The notes under the pieces: generated by a model
What the model saw: only the letters and a program-made list of their open reading frames with translations
Databases searched by the model: none
Told to the model about the DNA's origin: nothing
Translations under genes and position numbers: made by a program
DNA from: Mesoterricola silvestris
Lineage (GTDB): Bacteria; Acidobacteriota; Holophagae; Holophagales; Holophagaceae
Reading direction: 5' to 3'
NCBI RefSeq assembly: GCF_030295405.1
Contig: NZ_AP027080.1
Location: 1,116,001 to 1,180,000, forward strand
Length of the DNA: 64,000 nt
Shown: piece after piece, positions 8,501 through 18,443 of the stretch
Position numbering within the stretch: the first letter of the stretch is position 1
Layout of the letters: every line of letters begins with the position of its first letter

Positions 8501-9430
8501 CCCGAAGGGCAGCGGGAGACCATATTCGACGCCTTCCACCAGGTCTCGGGCCAGGACGCGTCCCGGTACGGCGGCACGGGCCTGGGCCTGGCCATCTGCC
8601 GCCGCCTGGCGGACATGATGGGCGGGGAACTGCGGGTGGCCAGCGCCCAGGGCCAGGGCAGCACCTTCACCCTCTTTCTCCACGGGGTGGCCGTTTCCAG
8701 CGAGGAGGCGGTGCACGAGGACCTGGAAGCGCCCTTCCGGGGCGAATTCCTGCCGGCCACCCTGCTCCTGGTGGACGACGTGAAGCCCAACCGGGAGCTG
8801 CTCAAGCACTTCTTCGAGAGCTTCCCCTTCCGGTTCGAGGAGGCCCAGGACGGCGCCGAGGCCGTGGCGGTGGCCCGCAGGGTCCTCCCGGACCTCATCG
8901 TCATGGACCTGCGGATGCCCGTGCTGGACGGCATCCAGGCCACGCGGATCCTCAAGGCCGACGACCGCCTCAAGGCCATCCCGGTGATCATCCTCACGGC
9001 CTCCACGACCCAGTCCGACGAGGCTCCGGTGTGGGAGAGCGGGGCCGACGGCTTCCTGCGAAAGCCCGTCTCCCGTTCCAGGCTCGCCGCGGAAATCGCG
9101 CGGTTCCTGCCCTGCCGCGGGGAGGCGGCCCCGGGCGGGGCCCGGGAACCCTCCCCCGAGGTGCGGGCCGCCCTCCCCCGGCTCCTGGCCGAACTGGAGG
9201 GGGAGGCCCAGGCGGAATGGAGGCAGCTGGAGGATTCCTTCTTCATCGACCGCATGACCGGGTTCGCCGCGCGCATGGCGGCCCTCGCCGACACCTACGG
9301 GGAACCCGGCCTCAAGGCCTGGTCCGGCCAGGTCCTGGACCAGGCCGGCGCCTTCGACATGGAGAACCTCCCCGCCACCTTCCGGCGTTTCCCCGACGTG
9401 GTGGACGCCATCCGCCGGCTCTGCGGCTAG
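5552..9430 (+). CDS. Beta-propeller hybrid sensor histidine kinase with receiver domain
   Basis: A 1292-residue sensor. A hydrophobic N-terminal signal segment (residues 3-16) leads into a long extracytoplasmic region of two-component-regulator-type propeller blades ('GIVFVGNTAGVLEFDG', 'LWLGLNRGMARVEW', 'LWVGTQSSGVRRV'). A Y_Y_Y-like Ig domain comes before one membrane helix (about residues 757-780). In the cytoplasm lie a coiled linker, HisKA with the H-box NMSHEIRTPLN (H near residue 827), HATPase_c (NLMGNAVKFTERG, DTGIGIP, GGTGLGL) and a receiver domain (LLVDDVKPN, MDLRMPVLDG). An uncharacterised helical tail of about 100 residues, without an obvious Hpt histidine, ends the protein. The GTG start overlaps the permease stop. 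The ligand is unknown; such sensors often detect polysaccharide breakdown products. Confidence 0.92.
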   Translation: MRRVLAALALALGLWAGTPGELGLPFITNIRPREYAGPPQNWDFVEDARGIVFVGNTAGVLEFDGNAWRMIPTRNRTAVRSLGLDAGGRVFVGAKNEFGYLAPDASGLMRYVPLEDLVEPAARAFADVWNVLPTPEGVYFQTREYLFFYDGKAVRTFKADTSFTLAWKVRGRIHLYERGIGPVVLDRGRFVPLAGAGKFTKELVNFMLPWGAGQSILLGTSHQGLFLYDGWDILPFPTDADAELARITISHGVLLRDGNLAVGAIRGGCWIFDRQGRLRMRLDRQGGLQEDFVNRLFVDRRSRLWLGLNRGMARVEWPSPFTAFGEDSGLEGTVNALARHGGLLYAGTSKGLFVLGRSRPKAGASPVGGPLWRFRRVEDIHGQVWGFSTVQDRLMVCNASGLYEARGDRAALALSTEADRDALCLARSRRDPSRFYLGLATGVARLRWNGVRWKDEGRIPGLKAEARTLAEAGDGSLWVGTQSSGVRRVIPRPGGPPEVETYGPAQGLPSLAHDFVRELSTGLVFTTHAGFYRFDEATRRFQPDPRFAALFPQGPRYPDGVVEGPGGRIWMHVQDEATLERDTGYAEALPGHPFRFEKGPWKRLADSTIYAILPEADGTVWMGGPDGLVRYDPGEEFSLPWSSGPLVRRITGPGRQTLHGGAGAWNGAGRLPFASNTLRFEFAAPGGSPESATQYRVRLEGYDRAWSPWSSETFRDYTNLPEGAYRFQVAARNGNGQVTPASAVGFRILPPFYRTWWAYLVYVALGALTLQALVQWRLWRSRLARKVLVRKVVERTEQLRRKTTQLELAKAEAEAATRAKSEFLANMSHEIRTPLNAILGYAEILRDEVEEPRLREHLAAISSGGKALLGIIGDILDLSKIEAGRMELEYAPAHVGDLVRDVVRTFALRCREKGLDLQVEEDPALPGILVVSQVHLRQILFNLMGNAVKFTERGAVSVALKEWGRGPDSVDLAIEVRDTGIGIPEGQRETIFDAFHQVSGQDASRYGGTGLGLAICRRLADMMGGELRVASAQGQGSTFTLFLHGVAVSSEEAVHEDLEAPFRGEFLPATLLLVDDVKPNRELLKHFFESFPFRFEEAQDGAEAVAVARRVLPDLIVMDLRMPVLDGIQATRILKADDRLKAIPVIILTASTTQSDEAPVWESGADGFLRKPVSRSRLAAEIARFLPCRGEAAPGGAREPSPEVRAALPRLLAELEGEAQAEWRQLEDSFFIDRMTGFAARMAALADTYGEPGLKAWSGQVLDQAGAFDMENLPATFRRFPDVVDAIRRLCG

Positions 9431-9435
9431 ACTTG

Positions 9436-10065
9436 ATGGACCCCCGGATTCCCAACGTGCCCGAAGCCCCCTCCCACATCCTCATCGTGGACGACGTCCC
9501 ACGCAATCTCCAGGTGCTGGCCCTGCTCCTGGACAAGGCGGGATACCGGGTGTCCATGGCCATGGACGGCGCCAAGGCCCTGGCGATGGTCCAGGTGGAG
9601 CCCCCCGACCTCATCCTCCTGGACGTGATGATGCCCGAGCTGGACGGCCTGGAAGTGTGCCGCCGCCTCAAGGCCGACCCATCCGTGCGGGAGATTCCCG
9701 TGATCTTCCTCACCGCCAAGGCCGAGCTGGAGGACCTGCAGGAAGGCTTCCGCCTGGGGGCCGTGGACTACGTGACCAAGCCCTTCCGGGGCGGCGAGCT
9801 CCTGGCCCGGGTGGCCACCCACGTCAAGCTGGGGCAGGCCCTGGAGCGGGAGCGGGAACTCCGCCGGAGCCTGGAGGCCACCCTGGCCCAGGTGAAGGTG
9901 CTCTCCGGCCTGCTGCCCATCTGCGCCAAGTGCAAGAAGATCCGGGACGACCAGGGGTACTGGAACCAGATCGAGAACTACCTCTGCGCCCACGCCGACG
10001 TGGACTTCACCCACGGCATCTGCCCGGAGTGCTCGAGCGCGCTGTACCCCGAGATGAACGGCTAG
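9436..10065 (+). CDS. Response regulator with C-terminal Cys-motif domain
   Basis: A 209-residue protein that starts five bases after the hybrid kinase stop. The receiver domain is complete: acidic pair IVDDV near residue 17, phospho-acceptor Asp in LLDVMMPELDG near residue 63, FLTAKA, and KPFRGGEL. A short coiled segment links it to a C-terminal domain of about 45 residues (LLPICAKCKKIRDDQGYW ... HGICPEC). Its CxxC and CxxC pairs look like a small zinc-ribbon. This tail is common at the ends of sensory proteins in several phyla but its function is not established. There is no DNA-binding or enzymatic output domain, so it probably works by protein contact, most likely downstream of the neighbouring kinase. 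Confidence 0.9.
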   Translation: MDPRIPNVPEAPSHILIVDDVPRNLQVLALLLDKAGYRVSMAMDGAKALAMVQVEPPDLILLDVMMPELDGLEVCRRLKADPSVREIPVIFLTAKAELEDLQEGFRLGAVDYVTKPFRGGELLARVATHVKLGQALERERELRRSLEATLAQVKVLSGLLPICAKCKKIRDDQGYWNQIENYLCAHADVDFTHGICPECSSALYPEMNG

Positions 10066-10071
10066 GAACCT

Positions 10072-11802
10072 TCACCCCGCCGGGGTCCCGGCTTCCGCGG
10101 GCTCCAGGGTCCGGGCGTCCTGCTCGAGGATTCCCAGGAGCCGGCTGGCCAGGGCGCACCGGAAGGCCATGACCCGGAGGGTGGGACCCGCGGGCCGGCC
10201 CAGGGTACGGATGGCCGAGATGAGGGGGGCCGGAACGATGCGCTTCAGGATCGCCCGGGCGTGGGCGGAGCTGCGCAGCGGGCCGGCGTCGCTGCGCAGC
10301 GCCGCCACCAGGGAGGCCCGGAAGGGGGGCGGGAGGAGCCGGGTCATGGCCGGGCCCTCCAGTTCGCCGGCCATCCAGGACCGGTAGTCCTCGTCGTGCA
10401 GGTACCGGTTGCGGCTGTCGTCGGCGGCCAGGGTCGCGAAGGGGATGGGGGGGCTGAGGCTCCGCACCAGCTGCTCGTAGAGGTTCCGCCGCACCCGCAG
10501 GTGATCGGGCAACTGCCGCACGAATTCCATCACCGTGCGGGCCAGCATGGGGTTCGCCACCTCCACGAAGGGCGTCTTCACGTCCGACAGGGCGGCCAGC
10601 GAGATGGGGATGAAGCAGGTGTGGATGAGGCGGTCCCCGTAGGTCTGCAGGGATTCCTCGGGGCGCCGCTTCAGGTCGTCCGGGAGGATCTGGCGGCCGT
10701 CCGAGATGAGCCCGGCGGTTTCCTCCCCCAGGATCTCGCTGAGGAGAACCATGTCCTGGGCATACCGGTGATGGGTCTCCGGCCGGGAGATCGTGCCGAA
10801 GCCCTCGTCGCCCCGGATGATCCCGCCCACGCCCTCCCGGGCGAGCCCGGCCCACATCCTGAGGCCGTCCAGGTAGGGGAACAGGGCCTCCGTGGTGCCG
10901 CCGTGGGCGGCCATGAACGCGTCCACCACCTCCGCCGGAGGGGCCCCGGACCGCTCCGTGAGGAAGTAGTCGTTCACGAGGCCGTAGTGCCGGGCGAGCT
11001 TTTCGGCCACGAAGGCGTCGTTCCCCCGCTGGAGGCGGGTGGAGGCCAGGCCCCAGGTCACCGTGCGGGGCCGGAACCCGGAGCCCTCCAGGGCGGCGAG
11101 CACCATCCGGCTGTCGTAGCCTCCGGACAGAGGCACCACCCACCGCGGGGACCGGGTGTGGCAGTTCCGGATGGCGCCGCCCACGAGGGACCCCAGGTTT
11201 TCCAGGGCCTCGGCGCGGCTCATGCTGAGGTTCTGGAAGACGACGGGGGAGGTGTGCAGGTCCAGGGTCCAGGCCCCCCGGTCCAGGGTGAGGCGCGCGC
11301 CCCGGGGAAGCCGGCGGATGCGCGTGTCCCAGGAATCCGAAGGGCCCAGGGAGCCCGAGGACAGGAACCAGGCGAAAGCCGACCGGTTGAAGGAAAGCCC
11401 CCGGAGGAGGCAGATGAGGGCCCGCTGGGAGGTGGAGGCCAGGAACTCCCGTTCCGTGAAGGCGTACCAGAGGGTGCGGGTCCCGGCGTAATCCGAGCAG
11501 AGTTCCGTGAGGTGGCCGTCGGCGCGCACCAGGGCGTAGGTGCCGTCGGGGAGGGGGCTTCCCGGCCGGGCCCAGGCCTCCCCGTCCCCCACCAGGGCGC
11601 CCAGGCAGGCCGAAGCCCCCTCGGTCTGCACAGCCCCGTGGGGGCCCGTCACGCACAGCCCCTCGCCGGGCCCCAGGTGGAGGTGGTGCGGGAACTCCCC
11701 CCGCAGGAGGGCCGGGGTGATGCGGTCCGCCACACGCGCGAGCGTTTCGCCGGAGAATCCCGCAAGCCCGTGGGGACGGCACGTGTAGATCAGGTTCGAC
11801 AT
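10072..11802 (-). CDS. Asparagine synthase-like amidotransferase, probably not glutaminase-active
   Basis: A 576-residue protein of the asparagine synthetase B family. The C-terminal ATP-pyrophosphatase domain has the PP-loop signature PLSGGYDSRM (near residues 225-234) and downstream 'RGDEGFG'. The N-terminal Ntn-like domain is present in outline (YALVRADGHLTELCSDYAGTRTLWYA), but the protein starts MSNLIYT and has no cysteine at position 2. It probably cannot hydrolyse glutamine itself, and would use ammonia or another nucleophile. It lies 12 bases downstream of a GNAT-type gene, so the pair may modify a small molecule or a glycan together. No clear Shine-Dalgarno precedes ATG 11802. The substrate is unknown. 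Confidence 0.82.
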   Translation of the reverse strand: MSNLIYTCRPHGLAGFSGETLARVADRITPALLRGEFPHHLHLGPGEGLCVTGPHGAVQTEGASACLGALVGDGEAWARPGSPLPDGTYALVRADGHLTELCSDYAGTRTLWYAFTEREFLASTSQRALICLLRGLSFNRSAFAWFLSSGSLGPSDSWDTRIRRLPRGARLTLDRGAWTLDLHTSPVVFQNLSMSRAEALENLGSLVGGAIRNCHTRSPRWVVPLSGGYDSRMVLAALEGSGFRPRTVTWGLASTRLQRGNDAFVAEKLARHYGLVNDYFLTERSGAPPAEVVDAFMAAHGGTTEALFPYLDGLRMWAGLAREGVGGIIRGDEGFGTISRPETHHRYAQDMVLLSEILGEETAGLISDGRQILPDDLKRRPEESLQTYGDRLIHTCFIPISLAALSDVKTPFVEVANPMLARTVMEFVRQLPDHLRVRRNLYEQLVRSLSPPIPFATLAADDSRNRYLHDEDYRSWMAGELEGPAMTRLLPPPFRASLVAALRSDAGPLRSSAHARAILKRIVPAPLISAIRTLGRPAGPTLRVMAFRCALASRLLGILEQDARTLEPAEAGTPAG

Positions 11803-11814
11803 GGGGAGAAAGGT

Positions 11815-12534
11815 CTAGGGTTCGGTTGCGACGGCATTCCCACCGGCCCCCCTGCGGGAGGGCACGACGCCCTCGGGAATGGGGAGCAGCCGGATCTTCC
11901 AGACCATGGAAAGGACCATCCGCACCTGGAGGAGGCCCCGGCAGGTGGACGCGCCCTTGGCGAGGCAGGCCTGGGAGGACCGGTTCTCCACGGCCACCAG
12001 CATCACCACCCGGGAGCCCACCGGCAGGTTCCCGGTTACGTGGGCCAGGAGGACGGCATTGATGCCCCGGCCCCGCCATTCGGGCCGCACCCAGGCGCCG
12101 CCGAGGTACACGGCATCCGGGCCCAGCCACCGGGCCACAGGGTCCCAGGGGTACTGCCACCCGCAGGCCACCGGTTCCCCTTCGATGCAAAGCACGTGGG
12201 CCACCGCCTGGCGGCGGAAGTTGGAGAGGCCCTCCCCTCCGCCCGCGCGGATGAGCAGGTCCAGGTCCGGGTCGTCGGCGGAGGTGAAGGTCCGGACCGT
12301 CCACCCTTCCGGGAGCACCGATTCCGGGCCGGGGCCGGTGGTGCGGAATTCATAGAGCAGGTTCTCGGTCAATTCCGTGACCCGGCTCCAGAGGTAGGCG
12401 GTCGCGGCCCGGAAGCCCAGGGTGCGCAGTTTGCGCACCAGGTCGCCGAGGAAGGGGGGGATCCGGCGCAGCACGTCCCCCAGGCGCCTGCCCAGGGAGC
12501 GGGTGCGGTGCTGCAGGGATTGCGGATCGCTCAT
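11815..12534 (-). CDS. GNAT-family N-acetyltransferase
   Basis: A 239-residue protein. After an N-terminal helical region of about 75 residues comes a GNAT-like fold with the acetyl-CoA-binding stretch 'GGAWVRPEWRGRGINAVLL' (R-G-R-G core, near residues 145-162) and the following 'VAVENRSS' strand. ATG 12534 is preceded by a good GGAGG site seven bases away. It is the first gene of a two-gene unit with the asparagine-synthase-like protein, and both are read away from ndk. The acceptor is unknown; an amine of a metabolite or amino sugar is possible. The C-terminal tail (about the last 30 residues) is Arg-rich and of no recognised type. Confidence 0.75.
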   Translation of the reverse strand: MSDPQSLQHRTRSLGRRLGDVLRRIPPFLGDLVRKLRTLGFRAATAYLWSRVTELTENLLYEFRTTGPGPESVLPEGWTVRTFTSADDPDLDLLIRAGGGEGLSNFRRQAVAHVLCIEGEPVACGWQYPWDPVARWLGPDAVYLGGAWVRPEWRGRGINAVLLAHVTGNLPVGSRVVMLVAVENRSSQACLAKGASTCRGLLQVRMVLSMVWKIRLLPIPEGVVPSRRGAGGNAVATEP

Positions 12535-12703
12535 GGGCCTGGCCTCCGCCGGGGAACTTCCGGAAGCTCGATCGCCTTGGCAGGTATGTCGTCTGTCTGC
12601 ACCGGGTTTCGAGGGGAAAGGTGGGCGTATTGATTAATGGCCACTGTGACAAAACGGGTTGGGATCGTCAAGCGGGCAATTAATTAACATTCCCCGGAGG
12701 GCC

Positions 12704-12743
12704 AAAACAAAGGCATCGTTCGAACGTTCGTCCGAACGATGCC
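12704..12743 (-). terminator. Rho-independent terminator after ndk
   Basis: Read on the minus strand, an 11-bp stem (GGCATCGTTCG pairing with CGAACGATGCC, 12712-12743) is followed directly by the T-rich run TTTGTTTT (12711-12704). It lies 16 bases beyond the ndk stop codon and should end the ndk transcript before the GNAT gene. Confidence 0.85.
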
Positions 12744-12758
12744 GGGGGGCGGGTCTTT

Positions 12759-13178
12759 TTAGATGCGGTCGAAGGCGCTGAAGAAGTAGCTCACTTCGCG
12801 GGCGGCCGAATCCGGGGAGTCGGAGCCGTGGGTGGCGTTGCGCCCCATGTTCTGGCCGTAGAGCTTGCGGAGGGTGCCTTCGGCGGCCTTGGCCGGATCG
12901 GTGGCCCCCATGAGTTCCCGCCAGCGGAGGATGGCGTTCTCGCCCTCCAGGCAGAGGAGGACCACCGGACCTTCCGTCATGAAGGCTTCCAGCTCGGGGT
13001 AGAACCCCTTGTGGACGTGCTCGGCGTAGAAGCCCCGGCAGAGCTCGGGGGTCAGGCGCGCCATGCGCATGCCGCGCAGGGTGAAGCCGGCCTTTTCGAT
13101 GGCGGAAAGGATGTTGCCGATGTTGCCGTCCTGGACCGCATTGGGCTTGATGATCCCAAACGTCTGTTCAATGCTCAT
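12759..13178 (-). CDS. ndk: Nucleoside diphosphate kinase
   Basis: A 139-residue cytoplasmic enzyme that equilibrates nucleoside tri- and diphosphates through a phospho-histidine. The N-terminus (EQTFGIIKPNAV) and the active-site motif NATHGSDSP with the catalytic His near residue 117 are intact, and the length is typical of the family. It is a single-gene unit, divergent from secA with about 155 bp between the two starts, and is closed by a clear terminator. Confidence 0.97.
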   Translation of the reverse strand: MSIEQTFGIIKPNAVQDGNIGNILSAIEKAGFTLRGMRMARLTPELCRGFYAEHVHKGFYPELEAFMTEGPVVLLCLEGENAILRWRELMGATDPAKAAEGTLRKLYGQNMGRNATHGSDSPDSAAREVSYFFSAFDRI

Positions 13179-13334
13179 TGATGCTCCATAAACAATCCCA
13201 CAGTTTGCCCCAGCCCCCTTGAGTACTCAAGCGGAAGGGTCAGGAATACGACCCTCCGGTGATTTCGCGACGTATGGTGGGCAATTCGCCGCGTCGCATG
13301 TAAAATGGAGGGCTTGACGGAACTGGAACCCAGC

Positions 13335-15980
<2,646 letters not shown>

Positions 15981-16035
15981 GGCCAGCAGGAAAATTCCGG
16001 CTGACATCCCAAGCGCTTTATGGTTCGCTAGTTCT

Positions 16036-16887
16036 ATGGAACTGGTGATCGTCACAGGGATGTCGGGGGCCGGAAGGCGTTCGGTGCTCAGCGCGCTGGA
16101 GGATGCGGGCTGCACGGCCCTGGACAACGTCCCCGCGCGCCTCCTGGAGCCGCTCCTGGAACTGGAGGCCAAGCTCAACCCCAGCCGTCCCCGGCTGGCG
16201 GTGGGCATGGACAACCGCCACCCCGAGTTCGCCGAGGAACTGCCGGCGTTGGTGGATCGCCTCCTGGACAGTTCCATCCCCGTGTACGTGGTCTTCGTGG
16301 AGGCCCAGGACGAGGCGCTCCTGCGGCGCTTCTCGGAATCCCGGCGCCCCCACTACCTGGCCAAGGACGGCGCCCTCAGCGAGGCCATCAAGCGCGAGCG
16401 GGAGAGCCTGGTGCCCGTGCGGGAGATGGCCACGGCCATCATCGACACCACGAACCTGACCCTGTCCCAGCTGCGCCGCCGCATCTCCGAGCTGCTGCCG
16501 GACCTCCCGGTGGAGGGCACCACCCTGCGCCTCATCAGCTTCGGCTTCAAGCACGGGGTCCCCCCGGAATCGGACATGGTCCTGGACGCCAGGTTCCTGC
16601 CCAATCCCCACTATGTTGCTGAATTAAAGCCGCTTACCGGTAAGGATATCCCGGTCCGGGACTTCCTGCTGAAATCCGACATCTTCGGCACCTTCCTGGC
16701 CCTCACGGAGAACTGGATCCTCTGGGCCTGGCCCTACATCCAGCAGGAGGGCAGGGCCTACCACACCATCTCCATCGGCTGCACCGGCGGCCAGCACCGG
16801 AGCGTGGCGCTGGTGGAGATGCTGGCCCAGCGCCTGCGCCGGGACATCCCGAAGCTAGTGTTGACACACCGCGAGTTGCACGGCTAG
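16036..16887 (+). CDS. rapZ: RapZ family nucleotide-binding adapter protein with altered P-loop
   Basis: A 283-residue member of the RapZ/YvcJ family, which in E. coli guides RNase E to the sRNA GlmZ and so controls amino-sugar synthesis. The length, the N-terminal kinase-like fold (VTGMSGAGRRS, ALEDAGC, DNVPARL) and the conserved C-terminal domain (SFGFKHGVP, ARFLPNPHYV, GCTGGQHRSV) are all present. The P-loop is unusual: the expected GK(S/T) is GRR at residues 13-15, so the invariant lysine and the following Ser/Thr are both arginine. Nucleotide binding may be weakened or lost. It starts 55 bases after secA with no strong Shine-Dalgarno. Confidence 0.9.
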   Translation: MELVIVTGMSGAGRRSVLSALEDAGCTALDNVPARLLEPLLELEAKLNPSRPRLAVGMDNRHPEFAEELPALVDRLLDSSIPVYVVFVEAQDEALLRRFSESRRPHYLAKDGALSEAIKRERESLVPVREMATAIIDTTNLTLSQLRRRISELLPDLPVEGTTLRLISFGFKHGVPPESDMVLDARFLPNPHYVAELKPLTGKDIPVRDFLLKSDIFGTFLALTENWILWAWPYIQQEGRAYHTISIGCTGGQHRSVALVEMLAQRLRRDIPKLVLTHRELHG

Positions 16888-16891
16888 AGGA

Positions 16892-16912
16892 CCCTCCGGC
16901 GAGTCCGGAGGG
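16892..16912 (+). terminator. Possible hairpin terminator after rapZ
   Basis: An 8-bp stem (CCCTCCGG pairing with CCGGAGGG) with a five-base loop lies four bases after the rapZ stop. No T-tract follows, so it may be a weak or Rho-assisted end, or only an mRNA 3' stabiliser. Confidence 0.35.
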
Positions 16913-17071
16913 GAGAAACTAGGGATTCAAGAAAACCCGGAATTGTGACGATATCCCTTTCAGCAGGGCGATTTCTCTCTGGTCAATTGCCGAGTTTTTG
17001 CAAGAATGGAGATTGAAACAGCGCACGCATCGGGTAGTCTTCGTTCAGCATTCCTCCGGGGGAGGTCCACC

Positions 17072-17710
17072 ATGAGCGGAACCATCGAGTCGAGAACGGC
17101 CAAGCGGATTCCCTTGGGCGCCCCCGTCAAGGTCCTGGTCAAGGGGAAGGTCATCCTCGCGGCCATCGCCGTGAACATCAGCATGGGCGGCATCCTCCTC
17201 AACGCGGCGGAGCCGCTCCCCGTGGGCAGCCAGTGCGAGGTCTCCATCGGCCTGCGGGGCGGATCCGGGGCCGACAGCTTCCAGACCCTGGGCCGGGTGG
17301 TGCGCAGCGGCGAGAACGGCACCGCCATCCAGTTCGCCAAGATGCTCGGCGACCAGACCCTGGAGGTCCTGGCCCAGCCGGCGTCCGAATCCTGGGGCTC
17401 CTCCCTGGTGCACGCCTACGTGAACTATTTCAGGGTGAGCCAGAGCCGCATCGGCTTCGACAGCGAGCGCGTCTTCGGCGTGACGGCCAGGACCTTCCGC
17501 ACCGTCTCCACCATCTCCTTCATCACCTGCATCCCCGCCGCGGTGCTGCCCGTCTGGGCGCTTCGCGCCTACATCCCCAACAACATCCCCGACTGGGGCA
17601 AGATCCTCGCCGCCTTCGCCTACGGCGCCATCTGGCTCCTGGTCCTGCAGCCGCTCGTGGACCTGACGATCTTCAGGACCCTCCGGTCGAAGGTGGAAAG
17701 CCGGAATTAA
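17072..17710 (+). CDS. PilZ-domain membrane protein
   Basis: A 212-residue protein. An N-terminal PilZ domain shows the c-di-GMP-binding motifs RxxxR (RTAKR, residues 8-12) and NxSxxG (NISMGG, residues 35-40) with the usual beta-barrel strands and 'RSGENGTAIQFA'. Two membrane helices follow (about 145-165 and 178-197) and a short basic tail ends the protein. ATG 17072 has a GGGGGAGG-type ribosome binding site just upstream. The frame is open 22 codons further up, but without a good site. It probably reports c-di-GMP to a membrane partner. It sits between housekeeping genes and the exopolysaccharide locus; a link to the latter is inference. Confidence 0.85.
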   Translation: MSGTIESRTAKRIPLGAPVKVLVKGKVILAAIAVNISMGGILLNAAEPLPVGSQCEVSIGLRGGSGADSFQTLGRVVRSGENGTAIQFAKMLGDQTLEVLAQPASESWGSSLVHAYVNYFRVSQSRIGFDSERVFGVTARTFRTVSTISFITCIPAAVLPVWALRAYIPNNIPDWGKILAAFAYGAIWLLVLQPLVDLTIFRTLRSKVESRN

Positions 17711-17876
17711 GGTCTGTCCGGAATCTGTGGACAAGGATGGCTTATACCCGATCCCCTCGGGGCATGGTGCCTGGAAGGTGAGTTTCCTGGCAACCTACGA
17801 ACCTGTTTTTCGCCGGAGAATCCAGGCGAAAAGATGAAACGCTGGGGCGCAGAGATCTCGCTGGGGCGCTGGGGGT

Positions 17877-18140
17877 TCAAGCCCGGGTGTGAATGACCCG
17901 GCGGATTCCGCCATCCTTGAGGGGCCAGCCGCGGACGTTCAAAAGCAGGCCAACCTCGAGACCGGAGACACGCAACTGTGAATAGACCTGGGCGAAGTGC
18001 GCATGCGCCAGCTTCTCCTTCTTTTCCCAGCGCCCCAGCGAGTCCCCAGCGCCCCAGCGTTTCAGCTTTTCGATGGGCCTTCCGATCCGCCCAGGACAAG
18101 CCGTTCAGAGCTTCAACCACACAACGAGCCAGGCTATTGC
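17877..18140 (-). pseudogene. Decayed GxxExxY-family gene, C-terminal part, with internal repeat insertion
   Basis: Minus-strand translation gives an upstream piece CLVVEALNGLSWADRKAH and, after a frame change, 'QVYSQLRVSGLEVGLLLNV' and 'PLKDGGIRRVIHTRA' ending at a TGA (17877-17879). These match the C-terminal pattern of GxxExxY proteins (VVE..., AQ...YL...GL.LGLLINF, LKDGIRR). Between the pieces lies a GC-rich insert containing CGCTGGGGCGCTGGG units. An inverted copy of this insert lies just beyond the stop near 17838-17874. No N-terminal half or start codon was found. It is therefore a broken remnant, which probably marks an old integration or recombination site next to the exopolysaccharide locus. 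Confidence 0.65.
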
Positions 18141-18443
18141 AACCTGTGCTGAATAACTGCGAGCCGTCTCATCAAAGCGGGTCGCGAGGCTTCTGATGTT
18201 CCATCGAATGGCGCTCCCGTCTGGTGCCTCCAGAGGATCCCCTACACCATCGGGCGGTTGGGAAGCCGCGAACGTCCCATCCTTCCCTGCTCAGGAGGCA
18301 GCAGGGGCGCCCGTTTTTCGCACATCTCATCGGTCAAGAAGCTTCTTACCATCGTTCCTCCGGGACGAAAATCCTGGTGCACGAGGCTTGAGCCATGAGT
18401 ACAACCTGACTATTCATTGAGCCTACAAAATGCCGAACACTCC
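18141..18443. other. Intergenic stretch without recognised gene
   Basis: This lies between the GxxExxY remnant and the 3' end of a beta-helix gene. Short frames are present but none has a recognisable product or ribosome binding site. It could contain the remains of the N-terminal part of the same decayed gene. Confidence 0.5.

Noticed and set aside
5516-8809. 1097-codon minus-strand open frame over the hybrid kinase
   Set aside because: Antisense shadow; low-complexity translation and no ribosome binding site. The plus strand has clear domains.
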